This document shows positions 34,693 to 41,525 of a stretch of DNA of 64,000 bases, one piece after another. The notes beneath the pieces are model-generated. The model was given only the letters and a program-made list of their open reading frames with translations, was not told the origin of the DNA and made no database searches. The stretch covers positions 1-64,000 of the forward strand of contig JALHPZ010000018.1 of assembly GCA_022842245.1 (NCBI GenBank). Reading direction: 5' to 3'. Source of the DNA: Gemmataceae bacterium (GTDB taxonomy: Bacteria; Planctomycetota; Planctomycetia; Gemmatales; Gemmataceae). The position numbers and the translations under genes were made by a program. The number at the start of each line of letters is the position of its first letter. The first letter of the stretch is position 1.

Positions 34693-36033
34693 TCACTTCC
34701 GCAGGTGCTTGAGGATGTCGTCGTACTGGCCGCCTTGGTTCGAGAACGTCGCGTAGTTGCGCGCCGTCGAGAACCATTCCTTCGTCGAGGGCTTCACCGT
34801 CGCCGCGGCCGAGAGGAGGTCCTTCGTCGTCAGAGGCTTCGGCACGCCGAGCTTGATCGCCTCGCGTAACTTCGACTCGATGGCGAGGTCGATCACCGCC
34901 TTGAGATCGGCCCCCGAGAACTGGTCGGTCTTCTTCGCCACGGCGTCGAAATCGAGATTGTCCTGTGGCTTCCCGGCGACGAGGACGCGCAGGATCGAGG
35001 CCCGCGCCGGCGCGTCCGGCGGCGGGACGAAGAGGATGCGGTCGAAGCGGCCCGGCCGGCGGAACGCCGAATCGAGGTGCCACGGCGCGTTCGTCGCGGC
35101 CAGGATCAGTACGCCGTCGTTCGAGGTCGACACGCCGTCGAGTTCCGAGAGGAACTGGTTGATGATCATCCGGCCGGCGCTCTGGCGCAGGTCGGTGCGA
35201 CTGGCGGCGAGGGCGTCGACCTCGTCGAAGAAGAGAACGCAGGGCCGGTTGCGGCGGGCTTCGTCAAAGAGGGCGTGCAGGTTCTTTTCGCTGGAGCCGA
35301 GCCACATGTCGAGGACGTCTTCGAGGCCGACGGCGATGAAGGAGGCGTGGACTTCGCCGGCGGTGGCACGGGCGAGGTGGGTCTTGCCGCAGCCGGGCGG
35401 GCCGTACATCAGGATGCCACCGCCGATCGGCTTGCCGTACGCCTTGTACAGTTCGGGGTGCTGAAGCGGGTGGATGATCTTGAGTTGGATCTCCTCCTTG
35501 ATCGCGTCCATGCCGCCGACGTCCTTGAAGGAGACCTTCGGTTTCTCCAAACGGCCGGAGACGTCGGGGCCGGCCTCGAAATCGCCGACGGCGATGCGGC
35601 CGTCGACGACTTCACTCTCCTGCGAAGTCGCGTCGATGCCGAGCTGGGCGGCCAGTTCCGCATCGGCGGCGTTCGGGTCTGCCTCGATGCCGAGCTTGTA
35701 GCGGGCGACGGCGCGCGGCGTGTCGCCATCGCGGAAAAGCAGCTTCGCGAGCAGGACGTGCGCTTCGGCCGGCGCCTTCGGATCGCGCACGAGGCTCTCC
35801 AGCACCACCATCGCCTGGCTCGCCTTCCCCTGCTGGAAGTACAGCTTCGCGAGGCCGAACAGGATCGCGGCGTCCTGCGGCTTGAGCGCCAGCACGGCCT
35901 TCCACTCGGCCTCGGCCTCGTCGAAGCGGCCAAGGTTCGCGAATGATTCGGCGAGATGCGAGCGCAGCGGCACGTTGTCGGGGCTGAGCTTCGCGGCCGC
36001 GATCAGGCCGGCCAGCGGATCGGGGAATGGCAT
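34693..36033 (-). CDS. TPR-AAA+ ATPase fusion
   Basis: Residues 1-125 of this 446-residue protein form TPR repeats; residues about 165-400 form a type-I AAA domain of the CDC48/spastin clade. It has Walker A Gly-Pro-Pro-Gly-Cys-Gly-Lys-Thr, Walker B Leu-Phe-Phe-Asp-Glu-Val-Asp and a second region with Arg-Arg-Pro-Gly-Arg-Phe-Asp arginine fingers. A Trp-Leu-Gly-Ser-Ser-Glu-Lys pore-type loop fits substrate threading. The TPR part probably selects the client, as in substrate-adaptor AAA machines. It follows the Uma2 gene by seven bases on the same strand and is probably cotranscribed. Target unknown. Confidence 0.84.
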   Translation of the reverse strand: MPFPDPLAGLIAAAKLSPDNVPLRSHLAESFANLGRFDEAEAEWKAVLALKPQDAAILFGLAKLYFQQGKASQAMVVLESLVRDPKAPAEAHVLLAKLLFRDGDTPRAVARYKLGIEADPNAADAELAAQLGIDATSQESEVVDGRIAVGDFEAGPDVSGRLEKPKVSFKDVGGMDAIKEEIQLKIIHPLQHPELYKAYGKPIGGGILMYGPPGCGKTHLARATAGEVHASFIAVGLEDVLDMWLGSSEKNLHALFDEARRNRPCVLFFDEVDALAASRTDLRQSAGRMIINQFLSELDGVSTSNDGVLILAATNAPWHLDSAFRRPGRFDRILFVPPPDAPARASILRVLVAGKPQDNLDFDAVAKKTDQFSGADLKAVIDLAIESKLREAIKLGVPKPLTTKDLLSAAATVKPSTKEWFSTARNYATFSNQGGQYDDILKHLRK

Positions 36034-36040
36034 CGGCTTC

Positions 36041-36691
36041 TCAGGCTTTCGGCTGGAGTTGCGGGTCGTTGAAGAACTCGGAGAGCGGCAGTTCGAAGCC
36101 GGGCAGCACCTCGCCGCCGGTCAGCGTGTCCGACTCGCGAAGCAAGGTGAAAGTCTCGGCATCCGTATACACCGCGACGGTACGATCGTCAGGTTCGATG
36201 ATCCAAACGAGTCGTGTGCCGGCGGCGAAAAAGTCATCGCGCTTGCGGGCGATTTCCGACTTGGTATTTCCATCCGACAACACTTCGACCGCCAAATCCG
36301 GTGCGAAGTCGGCAACGCTCTGGAGATGAGCGTCGTTCGTCGGTACGTTTTCCCAACTGGTGAACGACACGTCTGGCAGGCGATTTCGTCCATCGCGCAT
36401 CCTCATGATCGCATCCGCGCCGGCCACGACTCCAAGCTTCCGCGGACGGACAAACGCGCCGATGATCATGAGTAAAGTCGAAGCCATCAACGACTCGCGG
36501 TATCCCATCGCCTTCTCCACGAGGATCCCGTCCAGAAGTTCCACGAGTGTTTGCGATTCACAGATGCGGATCTGGTCCGCCTCCGTGGCCGTGCCGGGGA
36601 ACGGGTTCCACAGGATGCGGTCGGGCGGGATGTCGCCGAGCGCGTGGAGGACGTCGGCGAGCGTGTCGTACTGCGCGGCGGTCGCGGGCAT
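36041..36691 (-). CDS. Uma2-family PD-(D/E)XK nuclease-like protein (DUF820)
   Basis: The 216-residue protein has the DUF820/Uma2 features: an N-terminal Leu-Val-Glu-Leu-Leu-Asp-Gly-Ile-Leu-Val-Glu-Lys segment, a central Leu-Pro-Asp-Val-Ser-Phe and the signature Pro-Asp-Leu-Ala-Val-Glu-Val-Leu-Ser-Asp-Gly-Asn-Thr. The latter two carry the presumptive metal-binding Asp and Glu of a restriction-endonuclease-like fold. Uma2 proteins are highly multiplied in planctomycetes and cyanobacteria; their role is unproven. Seven bases separate it from the TPR-AAA gene downstream, so the two probably form an operon. Confidence 0.87.
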   Translation of the reverse strand: MPATAAQYDTLADVLHALGDIPPDRILWNPFPGTATEADQIRICESQTLVELLDGILVEKAMGYRESLMASTLLMIIGAFVRPRKLGVVAGADAIMRMRDGRNRLPDVSFTSWENVPTNDAHLQSVADFAPDLAVEVLSDGNTKSEIARKRDDFFAAGTRLVWIIEPDDRTVAVYTDAETFTLLRESDTLTGGEVLPGFELPLSEFFNDPQLQPKA

Positions 36692-36775
36692 CGGCGGTCC
36701 TCAGTGGTCGCGGTTATTCTACCCGATCCGGTGCGGGAATCCGAGTAGAACAGCGGCATCTCCCGAGGGCGGGCC

Positions 36776-37672
36776 ATGCCGAACCGTCGTGAATTCCTGG
36801 CCGCGTCGATGGTGCTGGCGGGCGCGGCCGCGCGCGCCGCGGAGCGGAAGCCGTCGACGTTTCCGATCGCGTGCATGACGCTGCCATACTCCGCGTTCCC
36901 GCTGGCACGGGCGTTGGAGGGAATCAAGGCCTCCGGGTACGCGCACGTCGCGTGGGGCGTGACGCACAAGGAGAACGGGCAGGCCGTGCCGGTGCTGGCG
37001 AAGGACGCGCCGCCGGAGACGGCACGCGAGCTGGCCAAGCGCTGCCGGGGGATGGACCTTGAACCGGTGATGATGTTCAGCGACATCTACCCGGAGCACG
37101 CGGACGGGCTGAAGTTGTTGACGCACCGACTGAAACAGGCATCCGCGGCCGGCATCCCGCAGGTGCTTACCTTCGGCCACACGAAGGGCGGGAACCGCGC
37201 GGTCTGGATCGAGCGGTTCCGCAAGCTCGGCCCGATCGCGAAGGAGCTGAACGTGACGCTCGTCGTCAAACAGCACGGCGGCGAAACCGGTACCGGCGAG
37301 GCGTGCGCCGCCATCGTACGCGAGGTGGATCACCCGAACATCGCCGTGAATTACGATGCCGGCAACGTGCTGGACTACCTGGACAAGGACCCGATCCCGG
37401 ACATCCGCAAATGCGCCGACACGGTGCGGAGCTTCTGCATCAAGGACCACCGCAACTGGCCGAAGGACGAGGACTGCGGCCCCGGCTTCGGCGAGATCGA
37501 CCACTACCGTTTGCTCGAACCGGTGGCGTTCACGGGGCGGACAATCCCGCTGGCGTGCGAGAATATCTTCGCGCCGCTGCTACCGCGCCCGGCGAAGCCG
37601 GAGGGCATCGACGCGCTGGCGAAGCGGGCGCGGGAATTCCTGGAGATTGTGGTGGCGGGGTTGCAGCGATGA
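36776..37672 (+). CDS. Exported sugar-phosphate isomerase/epimerase-like TIM barrel
   Basis: The 298-residue protein has a twin-arginine-type signal (Asn-Arg-Arg-Glu-Phe-Leu-Ala-Ala) and a xylose-isomerase-like TIM barrel. Its typical motifs are Asn-Tyr-Asp-Ala-Gly-Asn-Val, Phe-Cys-Ile-Lys-Asp-His and Gly-Phe-Gly-Glu-Ile-Asp, carrying metal-binding Asp, His and Glu. Such barrels isomerise or epimerise sugars or hydroxypyruvate using a divalent metal. A Tat signal on this fold is common in planctomycetes and indicates periplasmic action. It is divergent from the Uma2-AAA operon. The exact substrate cannot be assigned. Confidence 0.82.
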   Translation: MPNRREFLAASMVLAGAAARAAERKPSTFPIACMTLPYSAFPLARALEGIKASGYAHVAWGVTHKENGQAVPVLAKDAPPETARELAKRCRGMDLEPVMMFSDIYPEHADGLKLLTHRLKQASAAGIPQVLTFGHTKGGNRAVWIERFRKLGPIAKELNVTLVVKQHGGETGTGEACAAIVREVDHPNIAVNYDAGNVLDYLDKDPIPDIRKCADTVRSFCIKDHRNWPKDEDCGPGFGEIDHYRLLEPVAFTGRTIPLACENIFAPLLPRPAKPEGIDALAKRAREFLEIVVAGLQR

Positions 37673-37825
37673 AGCGCGGGAAGGATCGGTCCCGATTGAA
37701 TCCTCGGCAAATCGGTCATATTGGTTTGGATCGTTTCGTGATCGAGGATTTCGGATCGCCGAGGACGTTGAAATCAACGTAAGTCCTTGCGGGGTCTCTG
37801 TCGACCGGTGTGGGTCCGGAAAATG

Positions 37826-37871
37826 CGAGTGGGTCCGCCAGGGGGTGGCGCGGGGGCGGCGGACCCACTCG
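37826..37871. terminator. Hairpin between convergent genes
   Basis: Fourteen-base perfect arms (37826-37839 and 37858-37871) enclose an 18-base G-rich loop. The hairpin lies between the TIM-barrel gene ending at 37672 and the response-regulator gene ending at 37902, so it could stop transcription from both sides. No T tract is present, so a repeat element is an alternative. Confidence 0.45.
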
Positions 37872-37901
37872 GGTGCGCACGACTCGCCGGCGGGTCGATC
37901 A

Positions 37902-39272
37902 TCAGCGATCGCCGATGCTGTACTGTTCGATCTTGCGATAAAGCGAACTGAGGCCGATGCCGAGGCGCTTCGCGGCTTCGCGCTTGTCGGCAATCTGGCG
38001 CAGGATACGCTCGATGTGCTGCTTCTCGAAGCGGGCGGCGGCGGCGTTCAGGTCGTCCACGGCCGAGGGGTCGTCCGGCGACGGTGCGATGTCCGGCGAC
38101 AGGTCGGCCGGTCGGATCAGCGGCCCGTCGCCGAGGATGATCGCCCGCTGGATGGCGTTATCCAGTTCGCGCACGTTCCCCTTCCACGGATAGCGCGAGA
38201 GCAGTTCGATCGCCTCGCGGCTGGCGCCGACGAACCGTTTGCCCATCGCCTTCGAGTGCTTCGCCACCAGATGATCGACGAATTCGGGAATGTCCTCGCG
38301 ACGATCGCGCAGGGGCGGGAGCGCGATCGTGACGGTCTTCAGTCGGACGAGCAAGTCTTCGCGGAAGCGTCCGGCCGCCGCTTCGGCGGACAGGTCGCGG
38401 TGGGACGCGGCGATGACGCGGGCGTGGACCGGCACCGGTTCGTTCGCGCCGAGCGGCACGATCTCGCGTTGCTCGATGGCGCGGAGGAGCTTGGCCTGCG
38501 TGCCGGGTGGGAGTTCGCCGATCTCGTCGAGGAAAATGGTTCCGGCACCGGCATGGACAAAGAGGCCGGGCTGGTCGCTGATCGCGCCGCCATAGGCACC
38601 CTGGACGTGGCCGAAGAGCTGGTTTTCCAGGCTTTCACCGGGCACACCGGCGCAGTTCACGGCGAGGAAGCGGCCATCGCCGGCGGGGTGTGCGAACTTG
38701 TGGATCGCCCGCGCGAGCATCTTCTTCCCGGTGCCTCCTTCGCCGAGGATGAGTACCGTGGAGGGCGTCGGACCGACCTTCTGCGCGAGCAGAAGCGCGG
38801 CGCGCATCGCAGGGTGCTTGCCGACGATCAGGTCGCCGAGATCGGTCTCGCGGTTGAGCTCGCGGCGCAGCCATTGGTTTTCCTGCGCGAGCTTGCGTTG
38901 CGTCAGCAGCCGTCGGATCTTCTGCGAGACTTCGTGCAGCAGGATCGGCTTCATCAGGTAGTCGGAGGCACCCTTGTGGAAGGCTTCGACCGCGCTTTCG
39001 ACGGTGGCGTAGGCGGTGATGAGCAGCACGAGCGTTTCGGGGTTGCTGCGCGAGAGCCGTTCGAGCACTTCGATGCCGTCGAGGCCGGGCAGGTTGATGT
39101 CGCAGACAACGATGTCGAACGGGGACTTCTTGATGGCGGCGAGCGCGGCCTCGCCACTGGCGGCGACGGCGACGCGGAACCCCTGTCCTTGCAAGTATTC
39201 TGCGAGCGTATCGCGGATGAGCGGTTCGTCGTCCACGACGAGGACGGAGGCGATGTCGGGGCGGATTGGCAT
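37902..39272 (-). CDS. NtrC-type response regulator with atypical GAFTGA loop
   Basis: The 456-residue protein has a receiver domain (acidic Asp-Asp-Glu, phospho-acceptor in Val-Val-Cys-Asp-Ile-Asn-Leu-Pro-Gly, Lys in Met-Lys-Pro). A sigma-54-type AAA domain follows with Walker A Gly-Glu-Gly-Gly-Thr-Gly-Lys-Lys and Walker B Ile-Phe-Leu-Asp-Glu-Ile, then a Fis-type HTH at the C-terminus. The sigma-54-contacting loop reads Gly-Ala-Tyr-Gly-Gly-Ala instead of Gly-Ala-Phe-Thr-Gly-Ala; the key Thr is missing. It may therefore not open sigma-54 promoters. The ATG at 39272 overlaps the kinase stop as TGATG; a GTG one codon earlier is possible. Confidence 0.9.
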   Translation of the reverse strand: MPIRPDIASVLVVDDEPLIRDTLAEYLQGQGFRVAVAASGEAALAAIKKSPFDIVVCDINLPGLDGIEVLERLSRSNPETLVLLITAYATVESAVEAFHKGASDYLMKPILLHEVSQKIRRLLTQRKLAQENQWLRRELNRETDLGDLIVGKHPAMRAALLLAQKVGPTPSTVLILGEGGTGKKMLARAIHKFAHPAGDGRFLAVNCAGVPGESLENQLFGHVQGAYGGAISDQPGLFVHAGAGTIFLDEIGELPPGTQAKLLRAIEQREIVPLGANEPVPVHARVIAASHRDLSAEAAAGRFREDLLVRLKTVTIALPPLRDRREDIPEFVDHLVAKHSKAMGKRFVGASREAIELLSRYPWKGNVRELDNAIQRAIILGDGPLIRPADLSPDIAPSPDDPSAVDDLNAAAARFEKQHIERILRQIADKREAAKRLGIGLSSLYRKIEQYSIGDR

Positions 39273-40615
39273 CACGTCACCTCGACGGGTTGGAGGCGTT
39301 CGCTGGATTGGACGAAGGGCAGCTCGACGCGGAAGGTGCTGCCGCGGCCGGGATCGCTCGCGACGGAGACGGTTCCGCCGTGCTCCTCGACGATCTTGCG
39401 GAGGACGAACAGTCCGAGGCCGGTGCCGTGCCGCTTGGTGGTGAAGTAGGGGCGGAAGAGTTTCGCGCGGACGTCGTCCGGGATGCCGGCGCCATCGTCC
39501 CGGACGACGAGGGCTAGCCGGTCGCCTTCGATGATCGCGGAGACGACGATCTCGCCCCCTTTCCCGGTGGCATCGATGGCATTCAGCACCAGATTGAAGA
39601 CGACCTGCACGAGTTGGTCGCGCACGCCGGCGACGGGAGGCAGGTCGTCGGGCACCTCGGTGCGGATGCGTCGGTTCTTGCCGCCTTTGTAGTACTTGGC
39701 GATGTCGAGCGCCTCGCGGACGATTTCGCCGACGGACGCGGTGCCGCGCTGGGAGTTCGCGGGTCGGCTGAAGTTCACCAGTTCGCGGAGGATGGTTTGG
39801 ATCCGCGCGAGTTGGCCGGCGACCTGCCCAAGCCGTGTGCGGGTGTAATCGTCGAGGTCGCGCGTTTCGAGCATCTGCACGAGGGTGCTGATGGAAGTGA
39901 GCGGATTGCCGACTTCGTGGGCGATGCCGGCGGCGAGGAGGCCGAACGCGGCCATCTTCTCCTGATGGAGCACCTGCGCCTGCGATTCCTCCAGCTCGCG
40001 GGTGCGCTCGGCGATTCGGCTTTCGAGCAGGTTCTGATGTTCCTGGAGTTCGGCATTCAGGGCGCGCAATCGTTCGCCGGCGCGGCGCAGGAGCTTCGCG
40101 AGGCTGCTGGCGGCCCAGGCGACCCAGACGAGCACGACGACGAGGAAGGCGACCGCGAGCGGATCGCGCGTCGCGCTAGGCTGCGAGAAGTACAGCGCGC
40201 CGTAGCTGAGGCAGGCGAGTCCGCAATTCACGAATGTGGTCGCTTGCGAGAAGCGGATCGCGCTGCAGACGAGCGACAGCAGGTAGTAGAAGCGGAAGGG
40301 GCTTTCGAGACCGCCTTGGAAATAGCAGAGCAGGCCGATGAAGAGGCTCTCCATCACGGCAATGACGAGCGGATGGTCGCGGAGAAAGATGCGGCGGCGG
40401 GAAAAGAAATAGGTGTCGAGAACCGTGAAGCCGAGGCCGAGGAGCAGGATGAGGTTGAGCGGCCACTGGTCGGCGGAGGGGGAACCGACGTTGGCGAGGA
40501 GGGCACCGACCACGAGGCCGAACCAGCGCATGAGCACCGCGATCGACTCGGCGGCGAGATCCCAGTCGGGGTCGGCCGGCGTTGGCGCGTAGCGGGCGAG
40601 GAGCGGTCGGAGCAT
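39272..40615 (-). CDS. Membrane sensor histidine kinase
   Basis: The 447-residue kinase has about five N-terminal transmembrane segments (residues 25-175) with hardly any periplasmic loop. A coiled coil follows, then HisKA with the H-box Ala-Gly-Ile-Ala-His-Glu-Val-Gly-Asn-Pro-Leu, and a HATPase domain with Asn-Ala-Ile-Asp-Ala, Asp-Asp-Gly-Ala-Gly-Ile and Gly-Thr-Gly-Leu-Gly-Leu. The layout resembles PilS-type kinases that sense within the membrane. The stop TGA overlaps the regulator's ATG by one base, so kinase and NtrC-type regulator are translationally coupled partners. The signal is unknown. Confidence 0.9.
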   Translation of the reverse strand: MLRPLLARYAPTPADPDWDLAAESIAVLMRWFGLVVGALLANVGSPSADQWPLNLILLLGLGFTVLDTYFFSRRRIFLRDHPLVIAVMESLFIGLLCYFQGGLESPFRFYYLLSLVCSAIRFSQATTFVNCGLACLSYGALYFSQPSATRDPLAVAFLVVVLVWVAWAASSLAKLLRRAGERLRALNAELQEHQNLLESRIAERTRELEESQAQVLHQEKMAAFGLLAAGIAHEVGNPLTSISTLVQMLETRDLDDYTRTRLGQVAGQLARIQTILRELVNFSRPANSQRGTASVGEIVREALDIAKYYKGGKNRRIRTEVPDDLPPVAGVRDQLVQVVFNLVLNAIDATGKGGEIVVSAIIEGDRLALVVRDDGAGIPDDVRAKLFRPYFTTKRHGTGLGLFVLRKIVEEHGGTVSVASDPGRGSTFRVELPFVQSSERLQPVEVT

Positions 40616-40684
40616 GCTGTCAATGTACAGTTCCGGCGGCGGGACTAGGATAAGGGCGTCTCACCTTTCCACTGGAGAATCCCG

Positions 40685-41383
40685 ATGCTCACGCGCCGCC
40701 AGATGTTGCAAGCCTCCGCCGTCCTCGCGCTGCCGTCGCTGGCGACGGCCCAAGAGAAGCCCGCCGGTTTCACCCTGCCGAAGCTGCCCTATGCGTACGA
40801 CGCGCTCGAACCGCATATCGACGCCGAGACGATGACCATCCACCATACGAAGCACCATCAGGCTTATGTGACGAACCTGAACGGCCTGCTGGAGAAGAAC
40901 GCCCCCGAAATGCTCAAGAAACCGATCGAGGAAGTGCTGGCGAACCTGAAGAACATTCCGGAGATGGTCCGCGGCGGCGTGCGGAACAACGGGGGAGGGC
41001 ACTGGAACCACACCTTCTTCTGGAACGTGATGGCGAAGGCCGGCGGCACCCCGAAGGGGGATCTGCTCAAGGCGATCGACGATTCATTCGGTTCGCTGGA
41101 CAAGTTCAAGGTCGCGTTCAACACGGCCGCCGTCGGTCGCTTCGGCAGCGGTTGGGCGTGGCTCGTTCCCGGCAAGGACAAGCCGCTCACCGTCACGAGC
41201 ACGCCGAACCAGGACAATCCGCAGATGGCCGGCGGGGCTGCGCCGATTCTCGGCGTGGACGTCTGGGAACACGCTTATTACCTGAAATACCGCAACCTGC
41301 GGGCGAAGTATCTCGAAGCGTTCTTCAACGTCGTCAATTGGGATGCCGTGGCGGAGAACTTCGCAAAGTCGAAGAAGTCGTAA
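40685..41383 (+). CDS. Exported superoxide dismutase, Mn-type
   Basis: The 232-residue enzyme has a twin-arginine-type signal ([10 protein letters not shown]), then the Fe/Mn SOD fold. Metal ligands are visible as His53 (Ile-His-His-Thr-Lys-His-His), His109 (Gly-Gly-His-Trp-Asn-His), Asp192 and His196 (Asp-Val-Trp-Glu-His). The Gly-Gly-His segment and the Asn-Gln-Asp-Asn-Pro glutamine are features of Mn enzymes rather than Fe ones, although cambialistic use is possible. It dismutates superoxide outside the cytoplasm. It lies 69 bases from the divergent kinase start. The start ATG at 40685 gives the Tat signal directly. Confidence 0.93.
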   Translation: MLTRRQMLQASAVLALPSLATAQEKPAGFTLPKLPYAYDALEPHIDAETMTIHHTKHHQAYVTNLNGLLEKNAPEMLKKPIEEVLANLKNIPEMVRGGVRNNGGGHWNHTFFWNVMAKAGGTPKGDLLKAIDDSFGSLDKFKVAFNTAAVGRFGSGWAWLVPGKDKPLTVTSTPNQDNPQMAGGAAPILGVDVWEHAYYLKYRNLRAKYLEAFFNVVNWDAVAENFAKSKKS

Positions 41384-41392
41384 GTTTTTCAG

Positions 41393-41416
41393 GCCCGCGG
41401 ACGGTCGTCCGCGGGC
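41393..41416 (+). terminator. Terminator of the superoxide dismutase gene
   Basis: Perfect ten-base arms GCCCGCGGAC/GTCCGCGGGC with a four-base loop begin nine bases after the stop. The following TGCTTCCTTC is only moderately T-rich, so it is a weak intrinsic terminator. Confidence 0.6.
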
Positions 41417-41448
41417 TGCTTCCTTCAATTGCGCCGAAATAGCCGAGC

Positions 41449-41477
41449 TTGACACGATTTCCGGTCGCCGGTATTGG
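41449..41477 (+). promoter_or_regulatory. Promoter of bamA
   Basis: A perfect TTGACA (41449-41454) and TATTGG (41472-41477) are separated by 17 bases, ahead of the bamA start at 41526. The predicted leader is about 40 bases. The -10 box matches poorly at the 3' side, the same departure as in the candidate secretin promoter. Confidence 0.5.
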
Positions 41478-41525
41478 CCTCTCCTTCGCGCACGGATCGC
41501 GCCCGGATCGAAGGGGAGTTGACCG

